Shown here: positions 33,808 through 44,033 of the stretch, piece after piece
Position numbering within the stretch: position 1 is the first letter of the stretch
Layout of the letters: each line of letters begins with the position of its first letter
Origin: Lujinxingia sediminis
GTDB lineage: Bacteria; Myxococcota_A; Bradymonadia; Bradymonadales; Bradymonadaceae
DNA length: 64,000 nt
Direction: 5' to 3'
Assembly (NCBI RefSeq): GCF_004005565.1
Contig: NZ_SADD01000002.1
Span: 124,001-188,000, forward strand
Made by a program: the position numbers and the translations under genes
The notes under the pieces: generated by a model
Told to the model about the DNA's origin: nothing
Database searches by the model: none
The model's input: the letters and a program-made list of their open reading frames with translations, nothing else

Positions 33808-35091
33808 TCAAAATTGATCTTCTTCGGTCGACCCGCGCATCGCCACCGTCTCAGACTCCCCGCCGGTGATCGTGAGCTGCACTTCATCGAAGTAGCCCGC
33901 CCCCACAAAGGCCTGGTGGCGAACCGCGCTGTAGTTTTGCTGACGCGCCAGGTCGAATTCATGCTCCTGCAGCTGCGAGTAGGCGGCCATACCCCGCTCC
34001 CGATAGTCCAGCGCCAGCTCAAACATCGCCGCGTTGAGCGAATGCCAACCCGAGAGGGTCACAAACTGCAGCGCATAGCCCATCTCCCCGAGCTTCTCCT
34101 GAAAACGCGCGATGGTGCGATCATCGAGGTTCTGTCGCCAGTTAAAGGAGGGAGAACAGTTGTAGGCCAGGAGTTTATCGGGGTACTTCGCCCGAACTTC
34201 CTTCGAAAACTCCTCCGCCTCGCCCAGATCCGGCGTCGACGTCTCACACCAGAGCATGTCGGCGTAGGGGGCGTAGGCCATCGCTCGCTCAATCGCGAAC
34301 TCCAACCCGCCACGGATGGTGAAGAAACCCTCGGCGCTACGTCCGCTCTCGGTCTTGATGAAGGGACGATCCATCGGATCGATATCGCTGGTGAGCAACT
34401 TCGCGGAGTGGGCGTCGGTGCGCGCGACCAGCACCGTGGGCACCCCCATCACATCCGAGGCCAGACGCGCGGCCACCAGCTTCTGAATGAACTCGCTGGT
34501 GGGCACAAGCACCTTGCCGCCCATATGACCGCACTTCTTGGCCGACGAGAGCTGGTCCTCAAAATGCACCCCGGAGGCGCCGGCCTCGATCATCGCCTTC
34601 ATAAGCTCAAAAGCGTTGAGATTGCCCCCAAAGCCCGCCTCCGCGTCGGCCACAATGGGCGCAAACCAGTCGCGCTTCGGCGAGCCCTCGATATGAGCGA
34701 CCTGGTCCGCGCGCTGCAAAGCGCGGTTGACCCGATCGACGAGCTTGGGCACCGAGTCCACCGGGTAGAGGCTCTGGTCAGGATAGACCCCTCGTGCCGA
34801 GTTGGCGTCACCGGCGACCTGCCACCCGCTGATGTAGATCGCCTCCAGCCCCGCCTGCACCTGCTGGATGGCCTGATTGCCGGTGACTGCGCTTAAACAG
34901 CGCACAAAGGGACGGCCGTGAAAAAGCTCCCACAGCCGCACCGCACCGCGCTCGGCCAGGGTGTAGGTGATCGGTACGCTGCCCCGCAGTTTAAAGACCT
35001 GCGAAGCCGGGTAGGGGCGCTGCACGCCACGCCAACGCGGATCGTTATCCCACTGTGCCTGCAACGCCTCAGAAGATTGGGCCTGACTCAT
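33808..35091 (-). CDS. aceA: Isocitrate lyase
   Basis: A 427-residue enzyme that splits isocitrate into glyoxylate and succinate in the glyoxylate shunt, allowing growth on acetate and fatty acids. The catalytic loop reads [20 protein letters not shown], with the active-site KKCGH. Other signatures are [40 protein letters not shown] and VHFEDQ. The length is that of the short bacterial form. It lies 136 bases downstream of aceB on the same strand, forming the usual aceBA pair. Confidence 0.97.
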   Translation of the reverse strand: MSQAQSSEALQAQWDNDPRWRGVQRPYPASQVFKLRGSVPITYTLAERGAVRLWELFHGRPFVRCLSAVTGNQAIQQVQAGLEAIYISGWQVAGDANSARGVYPDQSLYPVDSVPKLVDRVNRALQRADQVAHIEGSPKRDWFAPIVADAEAGFGGNLNAFELMKAMIEAGASGVHFEDQLSSAKKCGHMGGKVLVPTSEFIQKLVAARLASDVMGVPTVLVARTDAHSAKLLTSDIDPMDRPFIKTESGRSAEGFFTIRGGLEFAIERAMAYAPYADMLWCETSTPDLGEAEEFSKEVRAKYPDKLLAYNCSPSFNWRQNLDDRTIARFQEKLGEMGYALQFVTLSGWHSLNAAMFELALDYRERGMAAYSQLQEHEFDLARQQNYSAVRHQAFVGAGYFDEVQLTITGGESETVAMRGSTEEDQF

Positions 35092-35227
35092 CTGCTGCTC
35101 CTGTTCTCAATCAAGTCGATGATGAACAGGCCGCCATGAGGGGAGCGCATCCTGCGCACACCCGCCACGACGTCGCGGCCTTGTTGAAGTTCGCTCTACA
35201 GCTTCCTGATGCTCGTCTGCCCGAAAC

Positions 35228-36850
35228 TCAAAGTGCCTGGTACGCCACCAGGGTAAAGAACTCGGGAAACTCCTCGGAGGTCGCCACCTCGTCGAAGATC
35301 TGGCGTGCCTGCTCAAAGGGAAGCGCCTCATAACGCTCGCTGCCCATCGCCTCGCGGATCGCCAGGAGTTCCTCGTCAACCAGCCGCTTATAGAGTTCTC
35401 GATCGACCCGGCGACCGTCGTCGAGCACCACATCGGGGCGATGCAGCCATTGCCAGATCTGCGAGCGGCTGATCTCTGCGGTGGCCGCGTCCTCCATCAG
35501 GTTGTAGAGCGCCACCGCCCCCAGGCCTTGCATCCACCAGGCGATGTACTGCAACCCCACGTTGATGTTGGTGCGCAGCCCCTCCTCGGTGATGCGCCCC
35601 GCAGCAACGCGGAAGTTGAGCAGCTCCTGATCGCTAATGGCGCTGACCTCACGCCGACGATCTTTCTGGTGCGGCCGCCCCTTCAACACCTGCTCAAAAG
35701 GCTCACGCGCCACCGCCACCAGATCCGGATGCGCCACCCAGGTGCCGTCAAACCCGTCGCCAGCCTCGCGCTCTTTATCGCCGCGCACTGCCGCCAGCGC
35801 GCGCTCGTTCACCGCCTCATCGCGACGCGACGGGATAAAGGCCGCCATTCCCCCGATCGCGTGCGCCCCGCGTTTATGACAGACATGCACCAGACGCTCC
35901 GCATAGGCGCGCATAAAGGGCACTTCCATCGTGATCTGGGCCCTGTCTGGCAGCACCATCTCCTGACGCGCACGAAAGGTCTTAATGACGCTGAAGATAT
36001 AATCCCAACGCCCGGCATTGAGCCCCGCGCTATGCTCGCGCAGCGCGTAGAGGATCTCCTCCATCTCAAAAGCCGCGTGAATCGTCTCCACCAGCACCGT
36101 CGCCTTAATCGTGCCGGTCTCAATTCCCAGGCGCTGCTGGGCCATCACGAAGACGTCGTTCCACAACGCCGCCTCCCGATGACTCTCCAGCTTCGGAAGG
36201 TAGAAGTAGGGCCCGCTGCCCCGCTGCACCAACTCCTTCGCGTTGTGAAAGACGTACAACCCGAAATCAAACAGGCTCGCCGAAATCTCTTGCCCGTCCA
36301 CGAGCACATGCTTCTCGGGGAGGTGCCAGCCCCGGGGGCGCACCATCAACGTGGCCGGGTTCTCGTCGAGCTTATAGTCCTTGCCGCGCGCCTCATCTCG
36401 AAAGTCGATCTGACGGCGCACCGCATCAAAGAGGTTGCTCTGCCCCTCCACCACATTGGACCAGGTCGGGGAGGTCGCGTCCTCAAAGTCCGCCATGAAA
36501 CTATCAGCCCCGGAATTAAGCGCGTTGATGATCATCTTGCGGTCGACCGGGCCGGTGATCTCTACGGTGCGTCGCTGCATATCCTGAGGCACCCGGGCCA
36601 CCTGCCACTCCCCCTGGCGAATCGCCCGTGTATCAGCCGGAGCGCCGGGGTTGGCTCCGCTGTCGATCGCCTCCTGACGTCGACGTCGGTCCGCAAGAAG
36701 TTGGCGTCTGCGGCCCTCGAACTCCCGGTGCAATGCCGCCACAAATCCCAGCGCCTCCGGACTTAAAATACGTTCATAGCCGGGGGCGACATCACCGAGA
36801 ATCGTGATCGCGTCGGGCAGGCCGGTGCCTTCTGTGGAGGGCTGCATCAT
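35228..36850 (-). CDS. aceB: Malate synthase A
   Basis: A 540-residue enzyme joining glyoxylate and acetyl-CoA to malate. Recognisable segments are [54 protein letters not shown] and [19 protein letters not shown]-like [14 protein letters not shown], with [13 protein letters not shown] later. This is the A-form rather than the longer GlcB form. The gene probably opens with ATG 36850; ATG 36847 is the adjacent alternative. It heads the aceBA operon with a possible promoter near 37010-37036. Confidence 0.97.
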   Translation of the reverse strand: MMQPSTEGTGLPDAITILGDVAPGYERILSPEALGFVAALHREFEGRRRQLLADRRRRQEAIDSGANPGAPADTRAIRQGEWQVARVPQDMQRRTVEITGPVDRKMIINALNSGADSFMADFEDATSPTWSNVVEGQSNLFDAVRRQIDFRDEARGKDYKLDENPATLMVRPRGWHLPEKHVLVDGQEISASLFDFGLYVFHNAKELVQRGSGPYFYLPKLESHREAALWNDVFVMAQQRLGIETGTIKATVLVETIHAAFEMEEILYALREHSAGLNAGRWDYIFSVIKTFRARQEMVLPDRAQITMEVPFMRAYAERLVHVCHKRGAHAIGGMAAFIPSRRDEAVNERALAAVRGDKEREAGDGFDGTWVAHPDLVAVAREPFEQVLKGRPHQKDRRREVSAISDQELLNFRVAAGRITEEGLRTNINVGLQYIAWWMQGLGAVALYNLMEDAATAEISRSQIWQWLHRPDVVLDDGRRVDRELYKRLVDEELLAIREAMGSERYEALPFEQARQIFDEVATSEEFPEFFTLVAYQAL

Positions 36851-37009
36851 CGGAAGTCTCCTGATGGTGGAGGGTTAGCTCATGTCCGCTACAGCGCGAC
36901 ATGGCGTGGTCAAAGAGCACACAACGCTCGCTGCGAGCGCTATCAACAACTCGCCAACTGCGCCGAGACACCCCCTGCGTCGACTTCCGTCGGTGTCACG
37001 ATGAAGCCA

Positions 37010-37036
37010 AGTTTAAACACGTTAAAGACCTGTCAA
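37010..37036 (-). promoter_or_regulatory. Putative sigma-70-like promoter for aceBA
   Basis: Read leftward, TTGACA (complement of 37031-37036) is followed after 15 bases by TAAACT (complement of 37010-37015). The spacing is short and the -10 match partial. A GTTTAAAC palindrome overlaps at 37011-37018. The site is about 160 bases before aceB and slightly overlaps the mobA stop. Confidence 0.3.
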
Positions 37037-37620
37037 CGATCGCCCCTGAGAATCTTCTGCGCTTTTTCGCGCGCCCGCGCCAACGCTTGAGGATCGTTGA
37101 TACCCTGCCCGCTCTCCCACCCCCCGGGGGCTTCGATGCGCCGCGCTCCGACCGCCTCTAAGAAGCGCCACACCGAGCGCTCTTCGCCCTCCATCGCCGC
37201 CTCAAGCTCAGGCGCAAGCTCGGCCCGATACCAGCCAAAAAGCGGCTCGACACGGCCCTGATGCTCAAAAACCACCGCCGGTGCTCGCCGCGCCTCCCAG
37301 AGCTGCTCCACCCACGCTGCGCGCGCCCACACCGCATCGCAGCTCGTCACAAAAAACCACCCCTGACCACGATCGAGCGCTGCCGTCGCAATGCCCCCCA
37401 GAGGCCCCTGCCCCGGCCAACGATCCCCGATGGTGCGTACCCCCAGATCCTCATAGGCCCCGGCCTCAGCCCCCACCGCCGTCCAGCCCTCCACCCCCGG
37501 CGACAACCGCTCGCTGACCCACTCCAGCAGCGTTACCCCCCGGGCCAGCTGCGCGCGGGCCTTATCCTCCCCCAGACGTCGCGCCTGGCCCCCGGCCAGC
37601 ACATACCCCACGCGCTTCAT
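37033..37620 (-). CDS. mobA: Molybdenum cofactor guanylyltransferase MobA
   Basis: A 195-residue enzyme that attaches GMP to molybdopterin to form the bis-MGD cofactor. The nucleotide-binding motif VGYVLAGGQARRLGEDKAR at the N-terminus, GPLGGIATAA and the metal-binding TSCDAVWARA are conserved. In typical MobA the first segment reads LAGGxxxRMGxDK; here LGEDK replaces it, still acceptable. ATG 37620 overlaps the preceding START-domain stop (ATGA), so earlier in-frame starts are not used. No other cofactor genes are nearby. Confidence 0.88.
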   Translation of the reverse strand: MKRVGYVLAGGQARRLGEDKARAQLARGVTLLEWVSERLSPGVEGWTAVGAEAGAYEDLGVRTIGDRWPGQGPLGGIATAALDRGQGWFFVTSCDAVWARAAWVEQLWEARRAPAVVFEHQGRVEPLFGWYRAELAPELEAAMEGEERSVWRFLEAVGARRIEAPGGWESGQGINDPQALARAREKAQKILRGDR

Positions 37621-38282
37621 CACGGCGTGTGCCAGTCGGCCACCGGCCCGTAGAGCGGCTGATCCCCCTTCTTGGCCTGACGAATCAGACCGCCCAGCGT
37701 CTTCGAGGGCCAGTCGCGCTGAATGCGGTTGACCAGCCAATTCGGCAGAAGCCCCTTGGGATCGGTGTGGACCTCCACAATCATGCGCGTACGTTCCCCC
37801 TCCAACGCCTCAAAGCGATAGTAGGTTGAGTAGGTCATCGCCCGCACACAGCAGTCGTTCTCCGGCCGACGCGCGTCGTCCACCGACTCGATCGTCGCGA
37901 TGAAGACCTGATCGTCCTGGTTCAGCCGCCCGTTGGTTTGCAGCACGTAATCCCGATCCTTGATCGGAAAGGGCAGCCCGAATCGAATCCAGTAACGCTC
38001 GCTGAGCTCACCGCGATCCAGCGTGCCGTGCTCGTCGTAGCGATCCACCCAGTGACGGCGCTGGTCGCCGTCAGCAAACACCGTCAGGATCTTGCCGATA
38101 TGCACATCGGCGACAATCTCGCCGCGAAACGCAAAGACCGAAGAGCCCTCTACCTGCATCCGCGAGATCGCCACTCCGTCAGAATCCCCCAGCGCCTCCC
38201 AGTTGCCACCCTGCTGGGCGGTCGCAGGTGCGCTGAACGCGAGCATCAAAAGGATCGTCAGAACCGTAGGAAAAAGACGCAC
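37620..38282 (-). CDS. Secreted START-domain protein
   Basis: A 220-residue protein. GTG 38282 is strongly favoured: GGAGG lies six bases upstream and the product opens with a complete signal peptide (MRLFPTVLTILLMLAFSAPA, cut after ATAQ). ATG 38318 would add a charged stretch before it. The body is a START/Bet v1-like lipid-binding fold (GVAISRMQVEGSSVFAFRGE, YWIRFGLPFPIKDRDYVLQ, GLLPNWLVNRIQRDWPSKTL). START domains bind lipids in a cavity; the ligand is unknown. It overlaps mobA, an unusual functional pairing. Confidence 0.82.
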   Translation of the reverse strand: MRLFPTVLTILLMLAFSAPATAQQGGNWEALGDSDGVAISRMQVEGSSVFAFRGEIVADVHIGKILTVFADGDQRRHWVDRYDEHGTLDRGELSERYWIRFGLPFPIKDRDYVLQTNGRLNQDDQVFIATIESVDDARRPENDCCVRAMTYSTYYRFEALEGERTRMIVEVHTDPKGLLPNWLVNRIQRDWPSKTLGGLIRQAKKGDQPLYGPVADWHTP

Positions 38283-38586
38283 AGGCAACCTCCGAAAGAT
38301 GGGGCAAACCGAAGTCATATGAGTACGCGCAGTGAGCCGAGAATTCGGCTTGCTGCAGGCCAACTTAATCGAGCGCAAGTGACGCACGATACTAGCGTGA
38401 TACGCCCACACCACAAGGCCTATTCAACTCGCCTAAACCCGCGAATTCCTTGCCGCAGTGCGTCATCTCGCCCGCTGCGTGATTGAAATGTCCTTCCTCA
38501 TGCAATAGAGCTGTCCCTCTGCGCGCCCGACCGGGCGTTTTGGATATTGCGTTGCCCTGAAATGAACCTGCCAGGATGTGCACCAC
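38283..38586. other. 304-base divergent spacer before the tricorn gene
   Basis: Holds the promoters of the START-domain and tricorn genes. A small hairpin CGCCC-GACC-GGGCG followed by TTTT at 38524-38541 lies 45 bases before the tricorn start and could be a weak attenuator. Nothing else recognised. Confidence 0.4.
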
Positions 38587-41500
38587 ATGAGCGAAGTTAG
38601 CGCGACCACCCCCGATCTTCTGCCCGACGACCAGGGCTACTACCGCTACCCGAGCGTGCATGGCGAGCGGGTCGTTTTTGTCAGCGAAGACGATCTCTGG
38701 GAGGTCCCACTCCACGGGGGCTTCGCACGTCGCTTAAGTGGCTCGCGGGGCCAGGTCAGCACCCCGGCCCTCTCCCCGGATGGGCAGTGGCTCGCCTACA
38801 CCTCCACCGAGGAGGGCCGCCCCGAGGTCTACGTGATGCGCGCACGCGGGGGCCCTGCCAGAAAGCTCACCTTCAACGGTGCCTCGCGTACCTGGGTCTG
38901 CGGATGGAGCCCCGACAGCGAGCGGGTGATCTTCACCTCCAACCTGCGCGAGCATGTCTCTCGCCAGCTCGGACTCTACGAGGTTCCCCGCCAGGGCGGC
39001 CCCACGCGCCGCTTAACCCTGGGTGCAGCCCAGGGGCTCAGCTTCGAGCCCGCCGGCCCCGGCCGCGTACTCGCCAGGCACACCGACGATCTGGCCCGCT
39101 GGAAACGCTACCGCGGCGGCACCGCAGGCGTGCTCTGGATCGACCGCAAGGGTGACGACCACTGGGAGCGTCTGCTTCCCGAGATCACCGCCGGACTCTG
39201 CCGCCCCCTCTGGCGCTCCGGGCGCGTCTACTTCATCAGCGACGTTGACGGGCACGGCAACCTCTACTCCTGCCTGCCCTCCGGCGAGGATCTGCAACGC
39301 CACACCGACCACCTCGGCCACTACGTACGCTTTGCTTCGGCCGACGATGCCACCATCGTCTACAGCGTCGCCGGCGATCTTTACCGTTTCGACATCGCCT
39401 CGCAGACGGAGGCACGCATCGAGGTCGACTATGCCTCGCCGCGCACCGCCCTCAACCGCCGCTTTGTCGACGCCGAAGTCTTCCTCGACGACTTCACCCT
39501 GCACCCGCGCGGCCACTCCCTGGCGCTGACCTCCCGCGGCAAGATCTTCAATATGGGCGGCTGGGAGGGGGCCGTCCGCCAGACCGGCCATGAACAGGGC
39601 GTGCGCTACCGCCTGGCCCGCTACCTGGGCGACGGCCAACGCCTCCTGGTGGTCAGCGACGAAGGTGGCGAAGAGCGCTTTGAGCTGCACAGCGTCGATG
39701 GCTCCCACGCCCCACAGCCCCTCGACACCGGCGAGTTTGCCATCGGCCGCCCCGTCGATCTTCTGATCTCGCCATGCGACGAGAGCGCGCTCTTTACCAA
39801 CCACCGCCACCAGCTCATTCACCTTGATCTCCAAAGTGGCGCCTGCCGGGTTCTCGACCGCAGCGAGTACGCCCGCATCGCCGGCGTCAGCTTCAGCCCC
39901 GACGGGCGCTGGGCGGCCTACGGCTTCTTCACCGGCGTCTACACCGCCCAGATCAAACTCGTGGAACTGGCCTCCGGCGAGCACCACACCCTCACCGATG
40001 GCGAGTTCCAGGACGTGCAGCCGGTCTTCGACCCGGCCGGGCGCTACCTCTACTTTTTGAGCTACCGCCATTTCGATCCGGTCTACGACCAGGTCTTCTT
40101 CGAGTTGAGCTTCCCCCGCGGCACGCGCCCCTGCGTCATCACTCTGCAGGCCGACGCCGACTCCCTCTTCTTACAAAAGCCTCGCCCTTTGAGCGGCGAC
40201 GATGATGAGGGCGACGACGCCTCCGATGAGGCCTCGGGCGAGGGCGATGACGAGGATGCTTCCACCGACGACACCTCCGAGATGCGCGCCAAATCTGACG
40301 ATGCCGCCGGTGATGCCGCCACCACTGAGGCTGAGTCCGACGCTGAAAGCGAAGCCTCCGAGGACGATGATAGTCCCAAACCCATCCGCATCGATCTCGA
40401 AGGCATCGGCCAGCGCGTGGAGGTCTTCCCCGTGCCCGCCGGCAACTTCGGAGAGCTCGCCGCCACCGAAGAACGCGTCTTCTGGACGGTCTACCCGGTC
40501 ACTGGCGCACTGAGTAGCGACGACGACGATGACACTCCCGGGGTGCTTCGCTACTTCGGGCTGAAATCCCTGAAGCAAAAAACCTTCGCCCGCGGCGTAA
40601 GCGCCTTTGAGATCGGCGCCGACAACAAGACCCTGGCCCTCTTCGGCGAAGACGGCGTTCAAATCGTAAGCGCCTCGGCCGAGAGCGTCTCCAACGAAGA
40701 CGACGACGAGAGCGAACCCTCACGCGAGTCGGGCATCGTCGATCTCGGGCGCGTCTCGGTGCAGGTCGACCCGCTCTCGGAGTGGACCCAGATGTTGCGC
40801 GAGGCCTGGCGTTTGATGCGCGACCACTTCTGGCGCGAAGATATGGGCGGGGTGCGCTGGGAGGAGATCTGGGAGCGCTACAGCGCACTGTTGCCCCGCG
40901 TGGGCAGCCGCAGCGAGTTCTCCGACCTGGTCTGGACGATGCAGGGCGAGCTGGGCACAAGCCACGCCTACGAGATGGGCGGCGATTATGAGCGTCCGCC
41001 GCAGTATTCACCGGGATTTCTGGGGGCGACCCTGCGCTGGGATCCGGACTGGCGTCTGGCAGCCGATCCGCAACGTTTTGAAGGCGCCTACCGCATCGAC
41101 ACCATCCTGCGCGGAGACACCTGGGAGCCCTCCAAATCCTCGCCGCTCTCCCGTCCCGGATTGGGGTTGAGCGAGGGCGACGTGATCCTGGCCATCAACG
41201 CCCGCCGCGTCGACGCGCAGTACAGCGTCGAGGAGCGCCTTGTGAACCAGGCCGGCCAGAACATTGAGCTGCTCGTCGCGGCCAGCGATGGCCTCAGCGA
41301 GCCGCGTCAGGTCACCACGAAAGCGCTTCGAGACGAGTCCGAGCTGCGCTACCGGGAGTGGGTCAACCACAACCGCCGCCGCGTCCATGAGGCCTCCCAG
41401 GGCAAGCTCGGCTACGTGCACATCCCCGATATGGGACCGGCAGGCTACGCCGAGTTCCACCGCCACTACCTGAGCGAAAACACCCGCCAGGGCCTTGTGG

Positions 41501-42072
41501 TCGATGTGCGCTTCAACGGTGGAGGCCACGTCAGCCAGCTCATCCTCGAGAAGTTGGCGCGCCGCCAGGTCGGCTTCGATCTTCAGCGCTGGGGTAAACC
41601 GCTGGCCTACCCGATGGAGTCGATCGCCGGCCCCATCGTCGCGCTGACCAACGAGCACGCCGGCAGCGACGGCGACATCTTCAGCCACACCTTCAAGCTG
41701 ATGAAGCTCGGCCCCCTGCTCGGAAAACGCACCTGGGGCGGGGTGGTGGGCATCTGGCCGCGCCACACCCTGGTCGACGGCAGCGTGACCACCCAGCCGG
41801 AGTTTTCCTTCTGGTTTGAAGACGTGGGCTTCTCGGTGGAGAACTTCGGCACGGAGCCCGATGTGGAGGTCGAGCTTCCGCCCCAGGCCGACACCACCGG
41901 GGAAGATCCCCAGCTGGAGGCCGCCATTGAGACGGCGATGGCCTTGCTCAAGGAGCAGCCGGTGCAGCTTCCTGACTTTGCCCCCTACCCCGATCTTCGG
42001 GCACCGCAGACCTTGCCGCCGCGCCCCTCGCCGGCTGGACGCGCTGCAAGCAGCGAACCGGACGAGCGCTGA
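38587..42072 (+). CDS. Tricorn-like protease (S41 family)
   Basis: A 1161-residue protein with the tricorn architecture: N-terminal propeller blades (TPALSPDGQWLAYTSTEEGR, FSPDGRWAAYGFFTG), an acidic Asp/Glu/Ser-rich insertion (about 534-594), a core domain, a PDZ domain (GLGLSEGDVILAINARRVDA) and a C-terminal S41 domain. Catalytic residues are present: SH in GTSHAYE (about 790), the nucleophile Ser in EHAGSDGDIFSH (about 1026) and Glu in FGTEPDVEVELPP. Tricorn trims peptides released by the proteasome or other proteases. No signal peptide is seen with ATG 38587. GTG 38578 is an alternative start nine bases upstream. Confidence 0.92.
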   Translation: MSEVSATTPDLLPDDQGYYRYPSVHGERVVFVSEDDLWEVPLHGGFARRLSGSRGQVSTPALSPDGQWLAYTSTEEGRPEVYVMRARGGPARKLTFNGASRTWVCGWSPDSERVIFTSNLREHVSRQLGLYEVPRQGGPTRRLTLGAAQGLSFEPAGPGRVLARHTDDLARWKRYRGGTAGVLWIDRKGDDHWERLLPEITAGLCRPLWRSGRVYFISDVDGHGNLYSCLPSGEDLQRHTDHLGHYVRFASADDATIVYSVAGDLYRFDIASQTEARIEVDYASPRTALNRRFVDAEVFLDDFTLHPRGHSLALTSRGKIFNMGGWEGAVRQTGHEQGVRYRLARYLGDGQRLLVVSDEGGEERFELHSVDGSHAPQPLDTGEFAIGRPVDLLISPCDESALFTNHRHQLIHLDLQSGACRVLDRSEYARIAGVSFSPDGRWAAYGFFTGVYTAQIKLVELASGEHHTLTDGEFQDVQPVFDPAGRYLYFLSYRHFDPVYDQVFFELSFPRGTRPCVITLQADADSLFLQKPRPLSGDDDEGDDASDEASGEGDDEDASTDDTSEMRAKSDDAAGDAATTEAESDAESEASEDDDSPKPIRIDLEGIGQRVEVFPVPAGNFGELAATEERVFWTVYPVTGALSSDDDDDTPGVLRYFGLKSLKQKTFARGVSAFEIGADNKTLALFGEDGVQIVSASAESVSNEDDDESEPSRESGIVDLGRVSVQVDPLSEWTQMLREAWRLMRDHFWREDMGGVRWEEIWERYSALLPRVGSRSEFSDLVWTMQGELGTSHAYEMGGDYERPPQYSPGFLGATLRWDPDWRLAADPQRFEGAYRIDTILRGDTWEPSKSSPLSRPGLGLSEGDVILAINARRVDAQYSVEERLVNQAGQNIELLVAASDGLSEPRQVTTKALRDESELRYREWVNHNRRRVHEASQGKLGYVHIPDMGPAGYAEFHRHYLSENTRQGLVVDVRFNGGGHVSQLILEKLARRQVGFDLQRWGKPLAYPMESIAGPIVALTNEHAGSDGDIFSHTFKLMKLGPLLGKRTWGGVVGIWPRHTLVDGSVTTQPEFSFWFEDVGFSVENFGTEPDVEVELPPQADTTGEDPQLEAAIETAMALLKEQPVQLPDFAPYPDLRAPQTLPPRPSPAGRAASSEPDER

Positions 42073-42081
42073 GCCTTCGGC

Positions 42082-43158
42082 TCAACGGGGCGGCCAGCTC
42101 TTCTCAAAGCCATAGAGCGGACCGTCCAGTCCGTAACCGGGCCAGCGGCCCAGGTCGCGGTCGATGGTATGCAGCGCGTCGATGAGGCGGCGGTTGAGGT
42201 AGGCATCAAACTCAAAATACGCCCGCTCATCGGCGTGCACCGCCCAGACCGCCTCCACGCTGTGGCCCGCGCTGCGGGCCACTTCAAAGAGCTGTGTGGC
42301 GATCGATCGGAGCGCGGGGCTGGCACCGGCGAAGAGGGCGATCATGTGTAGGGGTTTGCCAAAATACGCCTGGAAGGGTCCGTGCGCGTACTGCAAGGCC
42401 TCAAACACCGGCGGAAGCGGTCGCCACAAGCCCTCCATCAACTTCCAACTCAACCCCTGGAGAAGTTCCGTCGTTTCGCCCACGCTCACCAGGGCGATGG
42501 GGTACGCCAGCCAGAGCGAGGGATCGAGCGGGGAGTCTTTGAGGCGTTGATCCCGCAGTGCTGCGACCGCCTCAGGCACCTCCCGAAGTCCCAGCCCAAA
42601 GCGCGGTGCCCCCACCCGCTCGGCCAGCGCGTCGGCCAGTCTAAACGCGGTCAAATGAGCAACTGCCGGCGTCTTCACGCGCAAGAGCAGGCCGTCTTCG
42701 CGATCCGGTGGGATGGTCAGCACCGCCAGGCGACCACCCTCCAATGCCGGCCCCAGCCAGGCGCAGCGCGCCACCAGCTCGTCTTCATCAAGCCCCGTCA
42801 CCACCAGCGCCTGCTCGGCACGTGCGGCCGCTCGAAGCGCCAGAAGCGCGTTGGGGCAGACCCCGTGGCTGAACACCACCAGCGTGCTTGTCTCCACCTC
42901 CGGCGCTCCGATCGCAAAGCGCGAAAGCGGTACAAAACGCGCCGCCAGACCCACCCGTCGACTCACGAGCTCGGCCAGCACCCGCGCCGGCCCCTCCGAT
43001 AGCCCCACCCCGCAGACCAGCATCCCGGAGGCCGGCACCGACCTCAGCGGCCAGATAAGCGGCCGGCGAGCCTGCTCGCGAAGAAGTTGCGGGATCGCCT
43101 CAACGCGCCGGGCCACCAGCCCTACATCGCCCCTTCTCGGTTCTGGATGAACACTCAC
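42082..43158 (-). CDS. SIS-domain protein
   Basis: A 358-residue protein with two SIS (sugar isomerase)-like halves: MLVCGVGLSEGPARVLAELV, TLVVFSHGVCPNALLALRAA near the N-terminus and MIALFAGASPALRSIATQLF later. SIS domains bind phosphosugars and occur in isomerases, deaminases and regulators; none of the catalytic sets is complete enough to choose. It overlaps the preceding cytochrome lipoprotein gene (ATGA at 43155-43158), a surprising partner for a cytoplasmic sugar protein. Convergent with the tricorn gene, ten bases apart. Confidence 0.65.
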   Translation of the reverse strand: MSVHPEPRRGDVGLVARRVEAIPQLLREQARRPLIWPLRSVPASGMLVCGVGLSEGPARVLAELVSRRVGLAARFVPLSRFAIGAPEVETSTLVVFSHGVCPNALLALRAAARAEQALVVTGLDEDELVARCAWLGPALEGGRLAVLTIPPDREDGLLLRVKTPAVAHLTAFRLADALAERVGAPRFGLGLREVPEAVAALRDQRLKDSPLDPSLWLAYPIALVSVGETTELLQGLSWKLMEGLWRPLPPVFEALQYAHGPFQAYFGKPLHMIALFAGASPALRSIATQLFEVARSAGHSVEAVWAVHADERAYFEFDAYLNRRLIDALHTIDRDLGRWPGYGLDGPLYGFEKSWPPR

Positions 43159-44033
43159 ATCGCCTCCGTGGCTTCGCCGCTCCCCTCGTTGACCTCTCCT
43201 TGCGGCTCTTTCTTGCGGTCGCGCATCGCCTCGAAATAGGTCCAGATCGAGGCCAACTGCTCCTGACTCAGATCTTCAAAGGGGGGCATCTGACTGTAAC
43301 GAAAAGCCTGCGCGTTCTGGATGAAGCGCAGCGTCTGCTCCCGCTCCCGATACTCGGTGACGTTCATCGGCAGGTTGAGCTCCGGCCCCACCCGCCCCCC
43401 GCTGCGGTTGATGGCGTGGCATTGAACACAGAGCGACTGAAAGAGCTGGTAGCCATCCCAGGCCTCATGCTCCTCATCGAGCCCCAGCGGCGCGATAAGC
43501 TCTCGGCTGCTCTCTGGCGAGGCGATCGCGATACGCCGAAGTTGCCAGGGGCGCGGGTAAGCTGAGGTGTCGTTCTGGTGCTCCCCCGTCCAGACCAGAT
43601 AAAGCGGTGCCGGATCCTCCTGTTCCGGGCCAATCGGCTCCCAATTCGGCGAGTACTCCACGTCCTGAAAGGCCAGATAGGCACCGGGCTCGGTGAGGCG
43701 CTCTCCCGGAATCGGAGCGGCGTAACCATCGATGGACTCCAGCACAAAGTCCTGACGGGCCAGCTCCGCACTGCTCATGCCGTAGGCCTCCTCCAGAAGA
43801 GGCAGCAGTTCGACGGCACGAAAGGTCTTCGTATGCTCGTAATACGGGTCCTCAACCGTGATCTGCTCGGTAGGCCCCTGCGGAACCCCCTTTCGCGTAA
43901 CCTCCTGCGAGCCCCGGGCAAAGATCAACGTGGCTCCGTCGCCGTCTCTGGCACCGTCGGGTGCCTCACACCCCGCGCTGAACCACGCCAACGCTACCGC
44001 CATCATCACCTGTATGCGCATCCATCGAAGCAT
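43155..44033 (-). CDS. Monohaem cytochrome c lipoprotein
   Basis: A 292-residue lipoprotein with signal peptide ending FSAGC (Cys 22). The C-terminal cytochrome c domain has the haem site SLCVQCHAINR and a distal Met in YSQMPPFEDLSQEQLASIW. The N-terminal domain (about 30-170) resembles the molybdopterin-oxidoreductase-associated or SorA-like beta region only faintly, and I do not assign it. The protein is exported and lipid-anchored, probably an electron carrier. It overlaps the upstream membrane protein gene and the downstream SIS gene, forming a three-gene coupled operon. Confidence 0.8.
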   Translation of the reverse strand: MLRWMRIQVMMAVALAWFSAGCEAPDGARDGDGATLIFARGSQEVTRKGVPQGPTEQITVEDPYYEHTKTFRAVELLPLLEEAYGMSSAELARQDFVLESIDGYAAPIPGERLTEPGAYLAFQDVEYSPNWEPIGPEQEDPAPLYLVWTGEHQNDTSAYPRPWQLRRIAIASPESSRELIAPLGLDEEHEAWDGYQLFQSLCVQCHAINRSGGRVGPELNLPMNVTEYREREQTLRFIQNAQAFRYSQMPPFEDLSQEQLASIWTYFEAMRDRKKEPQGEVNEGSGEATEAM

